Below, piece after piece: positions 29,766 to 39,201 of a DNA stretch of 64,000 bases. This DNA is from Flavonifractor sp052065355. Its GTDB lineage: Bacteria; Bacillota; Clostridia; Oscillospirales; Oscillospiraceae. A program made the translations under genes and the position numbers. Position 1 is the stretch's first letter. Each line of letters begins with the position of its first letter. The stretch lies in NCBI RefSeq assembly GCF_052065355.1, contig NZ_JBQHUF010000001.1, positions 186,001-250,000 on the forward strand, given 5' to 3'. Under the pieces are notes generated by a model. It searched no databases. It worked only from the letters and a program-made list of their open reading frames with translations, and was not told the origin of the DNA.

Positions 29766-31020
29766 ATGCGCTTCGAGGCAGGATAACGGTAAATATGGTT
29801 CCGGACTCCGAAGAACTGGATACCGAGATCTTGCCCCGGTGATGTTCTGTAATAGCCTTTGCGATAGCCAGTCCCAATCCGTAGCCGCCCTGTGCCCGAT
29901 CCCGGGCGGCGTCCGCCCGGTAAAAGCGCTCGAACAGATGGGGCAGGTGCTCCGGCGGGATGGGTTCGCCGGTATTGCGGACGGTAAGCCGCAGCTTGTC
30001 CTGCTGCCTTGCCAGGGTCACCTCCACCGCGCCGCCTTCACCGGCGTATTTGACCGCGTTGTCCAGTAAAATGCGCACCAGCCGCCGCAGCTGCCCTGCA
30101 TCTCCGGTAAGGGTAAGGCCTGGGTCCACCCGGGCCTCCAGCTGGACACCGGCCTCGAAGGCCACCGGCTCAAAGGGCAGCAGACAGCCCTGGATCAACT
30201 CACTCAGATCTACCTCGCTGGTACGAATCTCCTGCCTGGCCGCGTCGGATTTGGCCAGGAAGAGCAGGTCCTCCACCAGCCCCTTCATCTGCCGTGCCTC
30301 TTCCTGCGTGTATTCCAGCCACTTGGACTGGGCAGATACGGAATCCTCCGGATGGGCCAGCACAATGCCGGTGTTTGCCAGGATGACTGTGAGGGGTGTT
30401 TTCAGCTCGTGGGAGGCATCCGCAACAAACTGCCGCTGCTGCTTCCATGCCTTTTCCGCGGGCCGCAGGGCCAGACCGGAGAGAAACAGTCCCACGAAAA
30501 AGAAGGCCGTCATGGCCAGCAGCCAGATCAGCAGACAGCTCAGGATCAGGGTCCGCAGCGAAGTGCTTTCCCAGCTCTGGTCGGCAAAGGCAATCTGTAT
30601 TGTGCCGTCCGGGCGCTCCTCACGAAGAAACCGCAGATGGAGCGTATTCAGCACACCCCGCTCCGTGCCGATGTCCAGAGCCAACTCAGCTGCCAATTCC
30701 GCCGTTTCCTCCGATACCTCCACCTGACCACCGTCATTGACGGAGGTGACGATGCCGTCCCCTATGGTCACTACGAAGACCGGGACCATGCTGAAGCGGC
30801 CTCCATCATCCTGATGGACCCGATCGGGGGGCGGGCTGCCGATCTCAAAGCGAGGGCTCTCTCCGTCCTGCCAGTTTAGGGCCATGCGCATAGCCGCATC
30901 GCTTTGATCACAGAGCCTGCGGGCGTTGGAGGCCACCAATAGAACGAACACTACAGTCAGTACCAGCCCGACCAGCAGCAGGTTAATGAGGATGAACTTT
31001 CGCCGCAGCTTCCGTATCAT
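29764..31020 (-). CDS. Sensor histidine kinase
   Basis: A 418-residue membrane sensor. A transmembrane helix (about 8-30) and a second one (about 157-182) enclose an extracytoplasmic domain of about 125 residues. The kinase core follows: the phospho-acceptor in D-A-S-H-E-L-K-T-P-L (His 204), the N-box R-I-L-L-D-N-A-V-K-Y-A and the G-box G-G-Y-G-L-G-L-A-I-A. A full HAMP domain is not evident. The start at ATG 31020 overlaps the response regulator stop by 4 bp. It is divergent from the MacAB-like exporter and is a good candidate to control it. Confidence 0.93.
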   Translation of the reverse strand: MIRKLRRKFILINLLLVGLVLTVVFVLLVASNARRLCDQSDAAMRMALNWQDGESPRFEIGSPPPDRVHQDDGGRFSMVPVFVVTIGDGIVTSVNDGGQVEVSEETAELAAELALDIGTERGVLNTLHLRFLREERPDGTIQIAFADQSWESTSLRTLILSCLLIWLLAMTAFFFVGLFLSGLALRPAEKAWKQQRQFVADASHELKTPLTVILANTGIVLAHPEDSVSAQSKWLEYTQEEARQMKGLVEDLLFLAKSDAARQEIRTSEVDLSELIQGCLLPFEPVAFEAGVQLEARVDPGLTLTGDAGQLRRLVRILLDNAVKYAGEGGAVEVTLARQQDKLRLTVRNTGEPIPPEHLPHLFERFYRADAARDRAQGGYGLGLAIAKAITEHHRGKISVSSSSESGTIFTVILPRSA

Positions 31021-31694
31021 TCCGACGGCGCCTCCAGATAGTAGCCCACCTTCCGAACGGTGCCGATGGTAACAGAAGAGGACAGATAAAGCAGCTTTTT
31101 CCGAAGAAAGGAGATGTACACCTCTACATTGTTGTCCTCCGCGTCTGACTCCAGACCCCACACCCGTGAAATAATATCCTCCTTGGGAACCACAGAGTGG
31201 GAATGGCTCATCAGCAGCCGCAGCACATCAAACTCCTTAAAGCCCAGCCGCACAGACTTTTCACCCCGCCGCAGACAGCGGGTGGACAGCTCCAGCGTCA
31301 GGTCTCCCACCAGAAGCTGTTCTCCGATCACCTCGCCCTGTCGGCGGGTGAGGGCGCGCACCCGGGCCAGAAGCTCACCAATGTCAAAGGACTTGGTCAT
31401 GTAATCGTCGGCGCCGTGGTCCAGACCGGCGATCTTATCGGGCATCTCATCCCGGGCGGTGAGCATCAGGATGGGGGTGGATACATGGGCGCAGCGCAGC
31501 CGTCGGGCCACCTCAAAGCCGTCCACCTTGGGGAGCATCACGTCCAGAATAATGACGTCATACTGACCGGTGAGGGCATAGTCCAGCCCGTCGGCCCCGT
31601 CATAGACCAGGTCGGCCTGATAGCGCTGTTCCTCCATGATCTGCCCCAGGGCCTCCGCCAGCCGCCGTTCGTCTTCCACGATCAAGATCCGCAT
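31017..31694 (-). CDS. OmpR-family response regulator
   Basis: A 225-residue regulator with an N-terminal receiver (phospho-acceptor D51 in I-L-D-V-M-L-P-K-V-D-G, acidic pair E8/D9) and a C-terminal winged helix (V-R-L-G-F-K-E-F-D-V-L-R-L-L, then V-E-V-Y-I-S-F-L-R-K-K-L and a final V-G-Y). The start is ATG 31694 after GAAAGGAA. It is transcribed with the kinase and away from the adaptor gene at 31890, with about 195 bp of shared upstream DNA that may hold its binding sites. Confidence 0.95.
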   Translation of the reverse strand: MRILIVEDERRLAEALGQIMEEQRYQADLVYDGADGLDYALTGQYDVIILDVMLPKVDGFEVARRLRCAHVSTPILMLTARDEMPDKIAGLDHGADDYMTKSFDIGELLARVRALTRRQGEVIGEQLLVGDLTLELSTRCLRRGEKSVRLGFKEFDVLRLLMSHSHSVVPKEDIISRVWGLESDAEDNNVEVYISFLRKKLLYLSSSVTIGTVRKVGYYLEAPSE

Positions 31695-31889
31695 AGTAAA
31701 ATTCCTTTCATCACGGTTTTTTCCATGATATTCTGTCATCCTGAAATTTGTCTGAAAAAAGTATAGCGGATCCGAAAGAAAAAAGGTTTTACAGAGTGTT
31801 AACAATTTCCATGGATGCTTTTTCAGGGTAATTTCAGCTTGCGGAACTATACTGTCCCGGAAACAGGAACAGAATGGGAGGACGCATGC

Positions 31890-33704
31890 ATGCAGCTCTT
31901 AGCAGTAAAAAAGGGAAAGGCGGACACTGAAGGAAGCCCGCCGGTATCGGCCAAACCCCGCCGGAAGCTGACCCGGAAACGGGTGATCCTTCTGGTGGGG
32001 TTGGTGATCGTGGCGGCGGCGGCCGGAGTAGGCATCAAAGTGCTGTTCTTTACCGGCGAGGAACGGACGGCCCTGACAGAGCGGACCACCTACGGCAGTC
32101 TGTCCACTACCATTGAGGGCACCGGCACTACCATGCCGGCAGACAGCGTGACTTATACCACCGCTTCAGACAGTGAGATCACCGCCGTCTATGTCTCCGC
32201 TGGAGATACCGTAGCGGAAGGCGATCTGCTCTACACCCAGGATTCCAGTGAGCTGGATGAGGAGATCGAAGGCTATCAGGATGAAATCACCGAGCTGGAG
32301 AACACTTTGTCCGACGCGCAGGACCAGCTGGCCGACCTGCAGGAGACTATGGCGGCCCTGTCGGTGACTGCTCCCTTTGCCGGTCGGGTGACTGATGTGT
32401 CAGTAGATGTGGGAGACAGCGTCAATACCGGTACCAAGCTGGCTACCCTGGTGGATGACAGCAAGATGATCCTGACTCAATATTTCAGCTATGCCTATGA
32501 GGATCAGGTCTATGTGGGTATGAAGGCGGGCATTTCGGTAGCCAGCCTGATGAATACATTCGAGGGTACCGTTACCGAAATCAAGAAGGTGGACCGGGTC
32601 ACCTCCGAAGGCACCCGCTGCTTTGCCGTGACGGTGACGGTGGATAATCCCGGCGCTCTGTCCGAGGGTATGGGCGGCGCCGGCTATCTGGTGGCCGACA
32701 GCGGAGAAAAACTCTACCCTGCAGTGGAGGGTACCCTGGAGTATTACGCCAGCAAGGACATCGTGGCGGAGACCAGTGGAGAGCTGACCGCCGTCAACGT
32801 TTCTGATTATGAGTCTGTGTCTAAAGGCAAGGTGCTTTTTTCTATTGACGGCTCGGATCTGGAGAAGCAGGTGGAGTCTGTGAACAAGAGCATCACCCAG
32901 ACTCAGGACAAAATCACGCAGACGCAGGAGAAGATCACCCAGGCGGAGGAGAAACGGGCGGATTACAACGTCACCGCGGAAATCTCCGGTAAGATCATTA
33001 TGGTGGGCGTGCAGGAGGGAGAGAACCCCCGGCAGGCCGGTCAGACGGCGGTGACCCTCTACAACATGGACTCCATGACCATTACCGCCAACATCGACGA
33101 GCTGGATATCGACAGCATTGAAATGGGCATGGAGGTGGATATCACCCAATCCGGAGCGGAGACCGACACCCACTACACCGGCACCGTGACTGCCATCAGC
33201 TATGAGGCCACCAATACCAACGGCGTAGCTTATTTCCCCATTACCATCACCATTCCCAGTGAAGGAGCCCTTTCCGCCGGGGTGAATGTATCCTATACCA
33301 TCACCGTTGGCGACGAGTCGGAAGGAGTTCTGGCCCCCATCGCCGCCCTTCAGAGTACCAGCGAGGGCACCTGCCTCTTTGTGAAGGCGGACAGCCGCCC
33401 GGACAACGCGGTGGATCTGGAGGAAGGTGTGGTACCTGATGGCTTCTACGCTGTGCCGGTGGAGACCGGTGTGTCCAACAGCCAGTACGTCCGCATCCTC
33501 TCCGGTGTGGAAGAGGACGTAGAGGTCTTTACCCGCTATCAGCAGTCCGCCCCCTCCGGCGGCGAGACTACCAGCCAGGGCGAGGATAGTCAGGAGTTTG
33601 AAGGCCGGCCTGATTTTTCTGAGGGCGGCGGCATGCCCGGCGGAAACATGGGCGGCATGGGCGGCGGTATGCCCGGTGGCATGGGCGGCGGACCCATGGG
33701 TTAA
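31890..33704 (+). CDS. MacA-like efflux adaptor (RND/HlyD periplasmic-type)
   Basis: A 604-residue membrane-fusion-type adaptor for an ABC exporter. It has a basic N-terminus, a transmembrane anchor (about 28-50), a lipoyl/biotinyl-like half (V-S-A-G-D-T-V-A-E-G-D-L-L-Y), an alpha-hairpin with coiled coil, a second lipoyl half and a second helical repeat. The C-terminal tail is Gly/Met-rich (repeats of M-G-G-G-M-P-G-G). In-frame ATG 31890 was chosen over the out-of-frame ATG at 31886; GGGAGG precedes both. Genes for the ATPase and permease follow, so it belongs to a MacAB-like exporter of peptides or antibiotics. Confidence 0.9.
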   Translation: MQLLAVKKGKADTEGSPPVSAKPRRKLTRKRVILLVGLVIVAAAAGVGIKVLFFTGEERTALTERTTYGSLSTTIEGTGTTMPADSVTYTTASDSEITAVYVSAGDTVAEGDLLYTQDSSELDEEIEGYQDEITELENTLSDAQDQLADLQETMAALSVTAPFAGRVTDVSVDVGDSVNTGTKLATLVDDSKMILTQYFSYAYEDQVYVGMKAGISVASLMNTFEGTVTEIKKVDRVTSEGTRCFAVTVTVDNPGALSEGMGGAGYLVADSGEKLYPAVEGTLEYYASKDIVAETSGELTAVNVSDYESVSKGKVLFSIDGSDLEKQVESVNKSITQTQDKITQTQEKITQAEEKRADYNVTAEISGKIIMVGVQEGENPRQAGQTAVTLYNMDSMTITANIDELDIDSIEMGMEVDITQSGAETDTHYTGTVTAISYEATNTNGVAYFPITITIPSEGALSAGVNVSYTITVGDESEGVLAPIAALQSTSEGTCLFVKADSRPDNAVDLEEGVVPDGFYAVPVETGVSNSQYVRILSGVEEDVEVFTRYQQSAPSGGETTSQGEDSQEFEGRPDFSEGGGMPGGNMGGMGGGMPGGMGGGPMG

Positions 33705-33715
33705 GGAGGTACCAT

Positions 33716-34444
33716 ATGAGTTTGATCCGACTGGACAATGTCTATAAAATTTACGGTGAAGGCCAGGAAAACCAGGTCAACGCCCTGGATGGAGTGACTT
33801 TGGAGATTGAACAGGGGGAGTTTGTGGCTATCATCGGCACCTCCGGCTCCGGCAAGTCCACCATGATGAACATTCTGGGCTGTCTGGATGTACCTACCGC
33901 CGGAGAATATTATCTGGACGGAACCCCCATCAGTGGCCGCAGCCGCCGGGAATTGGAGCTGATCCGCTCCCGGAAGATTGCCTTCATTTTTCAGGGATAC
34001 AATTTGATTCCCTCCCTCAGCGTATGGCAGAATGTGGCCCTGCCCATGTTGTACCAGAAGGTGCCGCTGGCCCAGCGGCGGGAGCGGGCCATGGAGGCGC
34101 TGAAACGGGTGGACATCGCTGCCAAGGCGGATTGCCGGCCCAGCCAGCTCTCCGGCGGACAGCAGCAGCGGGTGGCCATCGCCCGTGCCATTGCCGCCCG
34201 CTCGCCCATCCTCATGGCCGACGAGCCCACCGGCGCACTGGACTCCAAAACCGGCGCCCAGGTGCTGGCCTTGATGCGCGAGATGAATCGGATGGGCACG
34301 ACTGTCATCCTGATCACCCATGATAACGGCATCGCCGCCCAAGCCAATCGTACCGTTCGTGTCATGGACGGAAAGATCGTCCATGACAGCCTGTGGGACG
34401 GGGTGCTGGTGGACCTGCCTGTGGCCCGGGCGGTGGCGCCGTGA
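33716..34444 (+). CDS. MacB-like ABC exporter ATPase
   Basis: A 242-residue nucleotide-binding subunit of the LolD/MacB group. Walker A G-T-S-G-S-G-K-S-T is near residue 40, the signature L-S-G-G-Q-Q-Q-R near residue 143 and Walker B I-L-M-A-D-E-P near 165, followed by an H-loop I-T-H-D. It starts 12 bp after the adaptor gene (AAGGAGG upstream) and its stop overlaps the permease GTG, so the three genes are one unit. Confidence 0.95.
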   Translation: MSLIRLDNVYKIYGEGQENQVNALDGVTLEIEQGEFVAIIGTSGSGKSTMMNILGCLDVPTAGEYYLDGTPISGRSRRELELIRSRKIAFIFQGYNLIPSLSVWQNVALPMLYQKVPLAQRRERAMEALKRVDIAAKADCRPSQLSGGQQQRVAIARAIAARSPILMADEPTGALDSKTGAQVLALMREMNRMGTTVILITHDNGIAAQANRTVRVMDGKIVHDSLWDGVLVDLPVARAVAP

Positions 34445-35622
34445 ATGCGTTTTTGATGGCCCTGGACTCCATTCGGGAGAAAAAGGGGCGTTCCTTTCTT
34501 ACCATGCTGGGTATCATCATCGGCGTGACGGCCGTGCTGGTGCTGGTGGCTCTGGTTTCAGGCTATAACGCCGATATCACCGCTTATTACGAAAAGCTGG
34601 GTGTCAATAAGGTCAACGTCAGTATTGCCTGGTACGATACCAGCCGGGCGGTAGACGTGATGGATGCTTTGTACGACTATGGCAACGGAGAATTGGGCGA
34701 CATGGTGGAGGGTGTCAGCCCTGACGTATCTACCTCACTGCCCTTGAAATACCGCACCACCACCTTGGACAGCTCCACGGTATATTTCGGCAGCGACCAG
34801 TACGCCGCCTGCAACAACTATACCTTGGAGGACGGCCGAGACATCAACGCCTTTGACATTGAGCAGCGCAACATGGTGTGCGTACTGGGCTCCTACGTGG
34901 CGGACAGCCTGTTCCAGTACGCCGATCCCATCGGTGAGACAGTCTATATCGGCGGAAATCCCTTCACCGTGGTGGGCGTCTACTACCAGAAGGACGGAGG
35001 CACGGAGAGCTCCATGGATGATATGGTGGTGATCCCTTATTCCCTGGACCGTACCCTTCTGGAGACCGATTACATCACCTCTTTCACAGTGAAGGTGGAT
35101 ACCTCCGACCACATGGACAGTGTGATGGCCAGCCTGGAGCTTTTCCTGGCAGATACCATCTCCTCCACCGTGGGGGAGTATGAACTGGAGAACGGGAACT
35201 CCGCCATGACGGAATCCACGGAGGAGATGACCTCCATGAGTGTGGTGCTGGGTGGCATCGCTGGTATCGCTCTGTTGGTGGGCGGTATCGGTATCATGAA
35301 CATCATGCTGGTGACGGTGACCGAGCGCACCCGGGAAATCGGCATCAAAAAGTCCATCGGTGCGCCCAGAGGTGAGATCGTAGGCCAGTTCCTGGTGGAG
35401 GCAGCTATCCTCAGCGGCATGGGCGGCGTCATCGGCATCCTGTTGGGCTTTGGCCTGAGCCTGGTTCTGGGTAAGGCTATGTATGATCTGATTTTGCTGC
35501 CGGGCGCGCTGGTAACGGCGGGTGCCTTTGGCTTCTCGGTGATCATCGGCATTGTGTTCGGCATTTATCCGGCAGTGAAGGCCTCCAACCTCCAGCCGGT
35601 GGACGCCCTGCGGGCGGATTGA
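34441..35622 (+). CDS. MacB-like ABC permease (FtsX type)
   Basis: A 393-residue permease with one N-terminal transmembrane helix (about 20-42), a large extracytoplasmic domain and three C-terminal helices of the FtsX fold (I-A-L-L-V-G-G-I-G-I-M-N-I-M-L-V-T-V-T-E-R-T-R-E-I-G). The GTG start at 34441 overlaps the ATPase stop as GTGA. Unlike Gram-negative MacB, the ATPase is a separate protein, the usual Firmicute form. Confidence 0.93.
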   Translation: MNAFLMALDSIREKKGRSFLTMLGIIIGVTAVLVLVALVSGYNADITAYYEKLGVNKVNVSIAWYDTSRAVDVMDALYDYGNGELGDMVEGVSPDVSTSLPLKYRTTTLDSSTVYFGSDQYAACNNYTLEDGRDINAFDIEQRNMVCVLGSYVADSLFQYADPIGETVYIGGNPFTVVGVYYQKDGGTESSMDDMVVIPYSLDRTLLETDYITSFTVKVDTSDHMDSVMASLELFLADTISSTVGEYELENGNSAMTESTEEMTSMSVVLGGIAGIALLVGGIGIMNIMLVTVTERTREIGIKKSIGAPRGEIVGQFLVEAAILSGMGGVIGILLGFGLSLVLGKAMYDLILLPGALVTAGAFGFSVIIGIVFGIYPAVKASNLQPVDALRAD

Positions 35623-35641
35623 ACAGAAGGAGGAAGTACCA

Positions 35642-37675
35642 TTGAACCGAAAAATCTGCGCCCTGCTGACGGCGGTGGGGCTTTGCATGACCCTGGTGGC
35701 TCTGCCCGCTCCGGCGGCAGCCTTTACCGATGTCAGTGGAGATACCGCCGAAGCGGTGGAGGTGCTGTACAGCCTGGGTATCGTCTCCGGCTATTCCGAC
35801 GGAGCCTACCACCCCTCCGACGGCCTGACCCGTGCCCAGTTCTGTAAGCTGGCGGTGCTGGCGGAGGGCCACGGCGACCAGGTGACCGGCAGCGCCTACC
35901 GTACCCTATTTTCCGATGTGTCCGGCAGCCACTGGGCGGCCCCCTATATCAACCTGGCCTATGAGGAGGGCCTGGTCTCCGGCTACGGGGACGGTACCTT
36001 CGGTCCCGATGATCCGGTAACGGTGGGTCAGGCGGTGACGGTAGCTCTCCATCTGCTGGGCTATACCACCGAGGATGTGGGACCCTTCTGGCCGGAGGAC
36101 TATATGAGCATGGGCGAGAAGCTGGGCCTGCTGGACGGGATCTCCAGCGATCCGGACCACGCACTGACCCGGGGCGAGGCGGCCCTGCTGCTCTATGGCC
36201 TGCTGTCCCAGACCGACAAGGAGAGCGGCGACTACATCGACAAGCTGTGCGCCTCCAAGGTTACCGACGCGGTGCTGCTGGATGTGGACGCTGAGGCCGA
36301 TGACGGCACTGCCGGCCTGGTCCAGATCTGCACCAGCCAGGGCCTGAGCTATTACGAGCCGGCAGAGGAGCTGTCCTCCGCCCTGACAGGGGAACGAGGT
36401 ACCCTGCTGCTGGACAAATCGGGAGAGGTGTGCGGTTTCCTGCCCGATGATACCGTGAGCCGTACCGTGACGATTTCCGACGTGTCGGCCACCGGCATTA
36501 CCGACGCCTCCGGCAGCTTCCACAGCATTTCCAACTCGGTGAGCGTCCTGCTGGATGACACCCTTACCACCTATGGTTCCAGTTGGTATGACCTGGAGGG
36601 CAGAAACAGCGTAACCCTCTACTACAACAAAAAGGGGACCGTGGATCTGGTGACCGCCTCCCAGGCAGTGGCCTATGAAGGTGTGACTCTCAGCGGCTAT
36701 TACGAGGCGGTCAGCCCCAACGCCTCAGCCCCCGATACCATCACCTTGCTGGGGATCGAGCTGCCGGTGGCCGACAGCGGCCAGAGCAGCCTGAGCCAGT
36801 TCAGCGTGGGTGACCGGATTACCGTCACCCTTGACGGCACCGGAGAGGTGATCTCCGCCGTCTCCTACAGCCAGCAGCAGGTCAGCCAGTACGGCGTACT
36901 GGGCAATGGGGAAGTGGTTCTCTCCTGTGGACTGACCGCCAAGGGCACTATCAGCAGTAGTTCCGCTCAGACCGGCGAACTGGTGAAAGTCACCTCTACC
37001 GGCGTGGGCAAGCTGTCAGTCACTCCGGCGGAGAGCGAGGTCTCACTGTCTCTGAATCTGACTAAAAACACACTGGGCAGTATCCCGCTGGCGGACAACG
37101 TAGTGATCTACGAGCGGGTGAAAGACAGTGTGGCGGTGGAGATCGACCTGGATGATATCCTGGTCAGTACCGTCTCCTCCTCCAAGATCGATTTCTATGC
37201 CACCGATACCAACGGCGAGGTAAACGTACTGCTGCTGGACGATGTCACCGGCAGTGCCTATACCTATGGTATCCTGGAAGTCGGGGAACAAAGCGGCGGC
37301 AGCGGAAGCCTGACCTATACCAACACGACCGTGGCTGTGGAGAACAGCTCTGGCACGAGCCAGAGCTATGTTACCGGCCAGACCGTCCGGGACGGCGCCG
37401 TGGGCGGCATTGCCGTCAGCGGTGAGGGGAAAGCGGTGTCGGTGGTTACCTTGACGCAGTCCAAGGATGTGGCCCGTTCCTCCTTTGATCGTGAGGAGTC
37501 CGTGGTAGTGGATGGGGTCAGAGTTCCCATCAGCGATGACGTACAGGTCTATAACACCGACAACAGCACCTGGATCACCCTCTCCCAGGCAAAGGCATAT
37601 ACCGATACTTTTACGATTTATTACAGCGGCACCCTGGGTACCGACGCGGTAGTGAGGGTCATCGCCACCCAATAA
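35642..37675 (+). CDS. SLH-domain surface protein
   Basis: A 677-residue secreted protein. A signal peptide ends in A-P-A-A-A-F, then three S-layer homology repeats lie in residues about 28-210 (F-T-D-V, S-x-G-x-V-S-G-Y-x-D-G-x-Y-x-P and T-R-A-Q-F motifs). The rest is a Ser/Thr/Gly-rich, beta-rich region without recognised domains. The start is a TTG at 35642 after AGAAGGAGG. It follows the permease by 19 bp, so it is probably made with the exporter. SLH repeats bind pyruvylated wall polymers, so it should sit on the cell surface. Confidence 0.9.
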   Translation: MNRKICALLTAVGLCMTLVALPAPAAAFTDVSGDTAEAVEVLYSLGIVSGYSDGAYHPSDGLTRAQFCKLAVLAEGHGDQVTGSAYRTLFSDVSGSHWAAPYINLAYEEGLVSGYGDGTFGPDDPVTVGQAVTVALHLLGYTTEDVGPFWPEDYMSMGEKLGLLDGISSDPDHALTRGEAALLLYGLLSQTDKESGDYIDKLCASKVTDAVLLDVDAEADDGTAGLVQICTSQGLSYYEPAEELSSALTGERGTLLLDKSGEVCGFLPDDTVSRTVTISDVSATGITDASGSFHSISNSVSVLLDDTLTTYGSSWYDLEGRNSVTLYYNKKGTVDLVTASQAVAYEGVTLSGYYEAVSPNASAPDTITLLGIELPVADSGQSSLSQFSVGDRITVTLDGTGEVISAVSYSQQQVSQYGVLGNGEVVLSCGLTAKGTISSSSAQTGELVKVTSTGVGKLSVTPAESEVSLSLNLTKNTLGSIPLADNVVIYERVKDSVAVEIDLDDILVSTVSSSKIDFYATDTNGEVNVLLLDDVTGSAYTYGILEVGEQSGGSGSLTYTNTTVAVENSSGTSQSYVTGQTVRDGAVGGIAVSGEGKAVSVVTLTQSKDVARSSFDREESVVVDGVRVPISDDVQVYNTDNSTWITLSQAKAYTDTFTIYYSGTLGTDAVVRVIATQ

Positions 37676-37720
37676 AAAACACCGGGACACTGTTATTTCA
37701 GTGCCCCGGTGCTTTTATTT
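37675..37720. terminator. Bidirectional terminator between SLH gene and second exporter
   Basis: The stem CACCGGG-CACTG/CAGTG-CCCGGTG with an unpaired A and C facing each other, flanked by an A-run and a T-run, lies between convergent genes. Confidence 0.9.
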
Positions 37721-37722
37721 TC

Positions 37723-39171
37723 TTAGGGAAGGATGACCTCGTCCTCCTGAGTCAAGCCCTGAAGAATTTCAGTATACCCGCCGCCGGAGATGCCGGTCTC
37801 CACCTCAACCTCCTCGGTCTTGCCATCTCGCAGGACCTGTACCTTACCGCCGCTCACCGCTCGTGAGGGAACCCGCAGACAGTCCTCCTTCTGCTCGGTG
37901 ATGATGGCTACGTTAACGTTCATGCCGTCCCGCAGGCCGGTGGTGTCATCCAGGGAGATCTCCACGGTGTAGTCGGTGACGCCGCCGGAGGTAATTCCAG
38001 TGTCGTCGATGCGCTCCACCGTGCCGGTGTAGCTTCTGGGCTGGCCGCTGTCGTCAGTAAAGGAGATCTGAACCTGCTGACCGGGCCACACCCGGTCGAT
38101 GTACTGCTCATTGATGTCGGCGTGTACGCACAGCTCCTCCGGCTGGGCCAGAACTGCCATGGGTGTACCTGCCGCTGCCATATCGCCGTTCTTTACCGAG
38201 CGGGTGAGGATCACGCCATCCGCCGGAGCCAGGATAGTGTAGTCACTCCGTTTATCTTCCAGTTGGGAAAGGGAGGTGCGGGCGGATTCCACCGACAGGG
38301 TAGCATTGGTCACCGCGTTGGTGAGACTGTCGTTTTTGATGGTCATTACCGTCTGTCCGGCGGTGACGGCGGTACCCACCTCGATGGACAGGGTCTCTAC
38401 CTGTCCGGACTGGGAGGCATAGATAGACTGTTCCGTAGCGTTGGATACTGTGCCTGTGTCCATACAGGCTACGCCGCCTATGCTGGCAGAGGCGGTGTCT
38501 CCGCTGAGCACAGTGCCGGGATTCCGGAAGGAGAGCTCCACGTATACGCCGGTTCTGCCGCCGGAGATGGCGCTGGGGGTGTCATAGATCCGCTCCACTG
38601 TGCCGGTCACTGTCTCTGCCCGATTGGGGAAGGAAATGACGGCAGAGGCGCCTGCGGAGAAGCCGGCGGCGTCTTCAGTGAAAAAGGGGACAGTGAGCTT
38701 CAGGTTCTGGCTGTCCACCACCTGGGCAATGGGTGTGCCGGAGGAAACGAAATCTCCCACATGTACGTTGACGGCGGTAATGGTGCCCGAGGCGTAGGTG
38801 GTGACGGTCAGGTCAGCACAAGCGGCCTGGGCCTGGCTCAGAGAGGCCTGGGCGCTGTCCAGGGAGAGCTGCGCCTGTTCGATCTGATCCTCCAGATCGC
38901 CTGCATCGATCACATACAGCTCCTGGCCTGCGGTGACGGTATCGCCCTCCTTGATGGAGCAGGATACCACCGTGCCGCTGACCTGGGGGACGATGCTGTA
39001 ATTATCCCGATAGGTGACGGTACCGGTGTCCTCCACCGTGTTCTCTACCGGTCCCACATCCGGAAAAACAGTCTCCTGCACCTGATCGTCCCCGTTGGAA
39101 CATCCGGCCAGCAAGGTCAGGCTCAGCAGACAGGCCAGCGCCCTGCTGGTATATTTTTTGCGCTCACGCAT
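37723..39171 (-). CDS. HlyD/MacA-like efflux adaptor lipoprotein
   Basis: A 482-residue lipidated adaptor: a basic start, a hydrophobic signal and a lipobox with Cys 24 (L-L-A-G-C). Two biotinyl-lipoyl-like halves flank two helical hairpins (E-D-Q-I-E-Q-A-Q-L-S-L-D-S-A-Q and similar). A beta-barrel and membrane-proximal domain follow. ATG 39171 was preferred over the in-frame ATG at 39180 because the lipoprotein signal then has a normal length. It is the last gene of a minus-strand operon with an FtsX permease and an ATPase, the second exporter in this region. Confidence 0.9.
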   Translation of the reverse strand: MRERKKYTSRALACLLSLTLLAGCSNGDDQVQETVFPDVGPVENTVEDTGTVTYRDNYSIVPQVSGTVVSCSIKEGDTVTAGQELYVIDAGDLEDQIEQAQLSLDSAQASLSQAQAACADLTVTTYASGTITAVNVHVGDFVSSGTPIAQVVDSQNLKLTVPFFTEDAAGFSAGASAVISFPNRAETVTGTVERIYDTPSAISGGRTGVYVELSFRNPGTVLSGDTASASIGGVACMDTGTVSNATEQSIYASQSGQVETLSIEVGTAVTAGQTVMTIKNDSLTNAVTNATLSVESARTSLSQLEDKRSDYTILAPADGVILTRSVKNGDMAAAGTPMAVLAQPEELCVHADINEQYIDRVWPGQQVQISFTDDSGQPRSYTGTVERIDDTGITSGGVTDYTVEISLDDTTGLRDGMNVNVAIITEQKEDCLRVPSRAVSGGKVQVLRDGKTEEVEVETGISGGGYTEILQGLTQEDEVILP

Positions 39172-39201
39172 CAGAACCACCTCGTTTGTATCAAAAGGAC
39201 C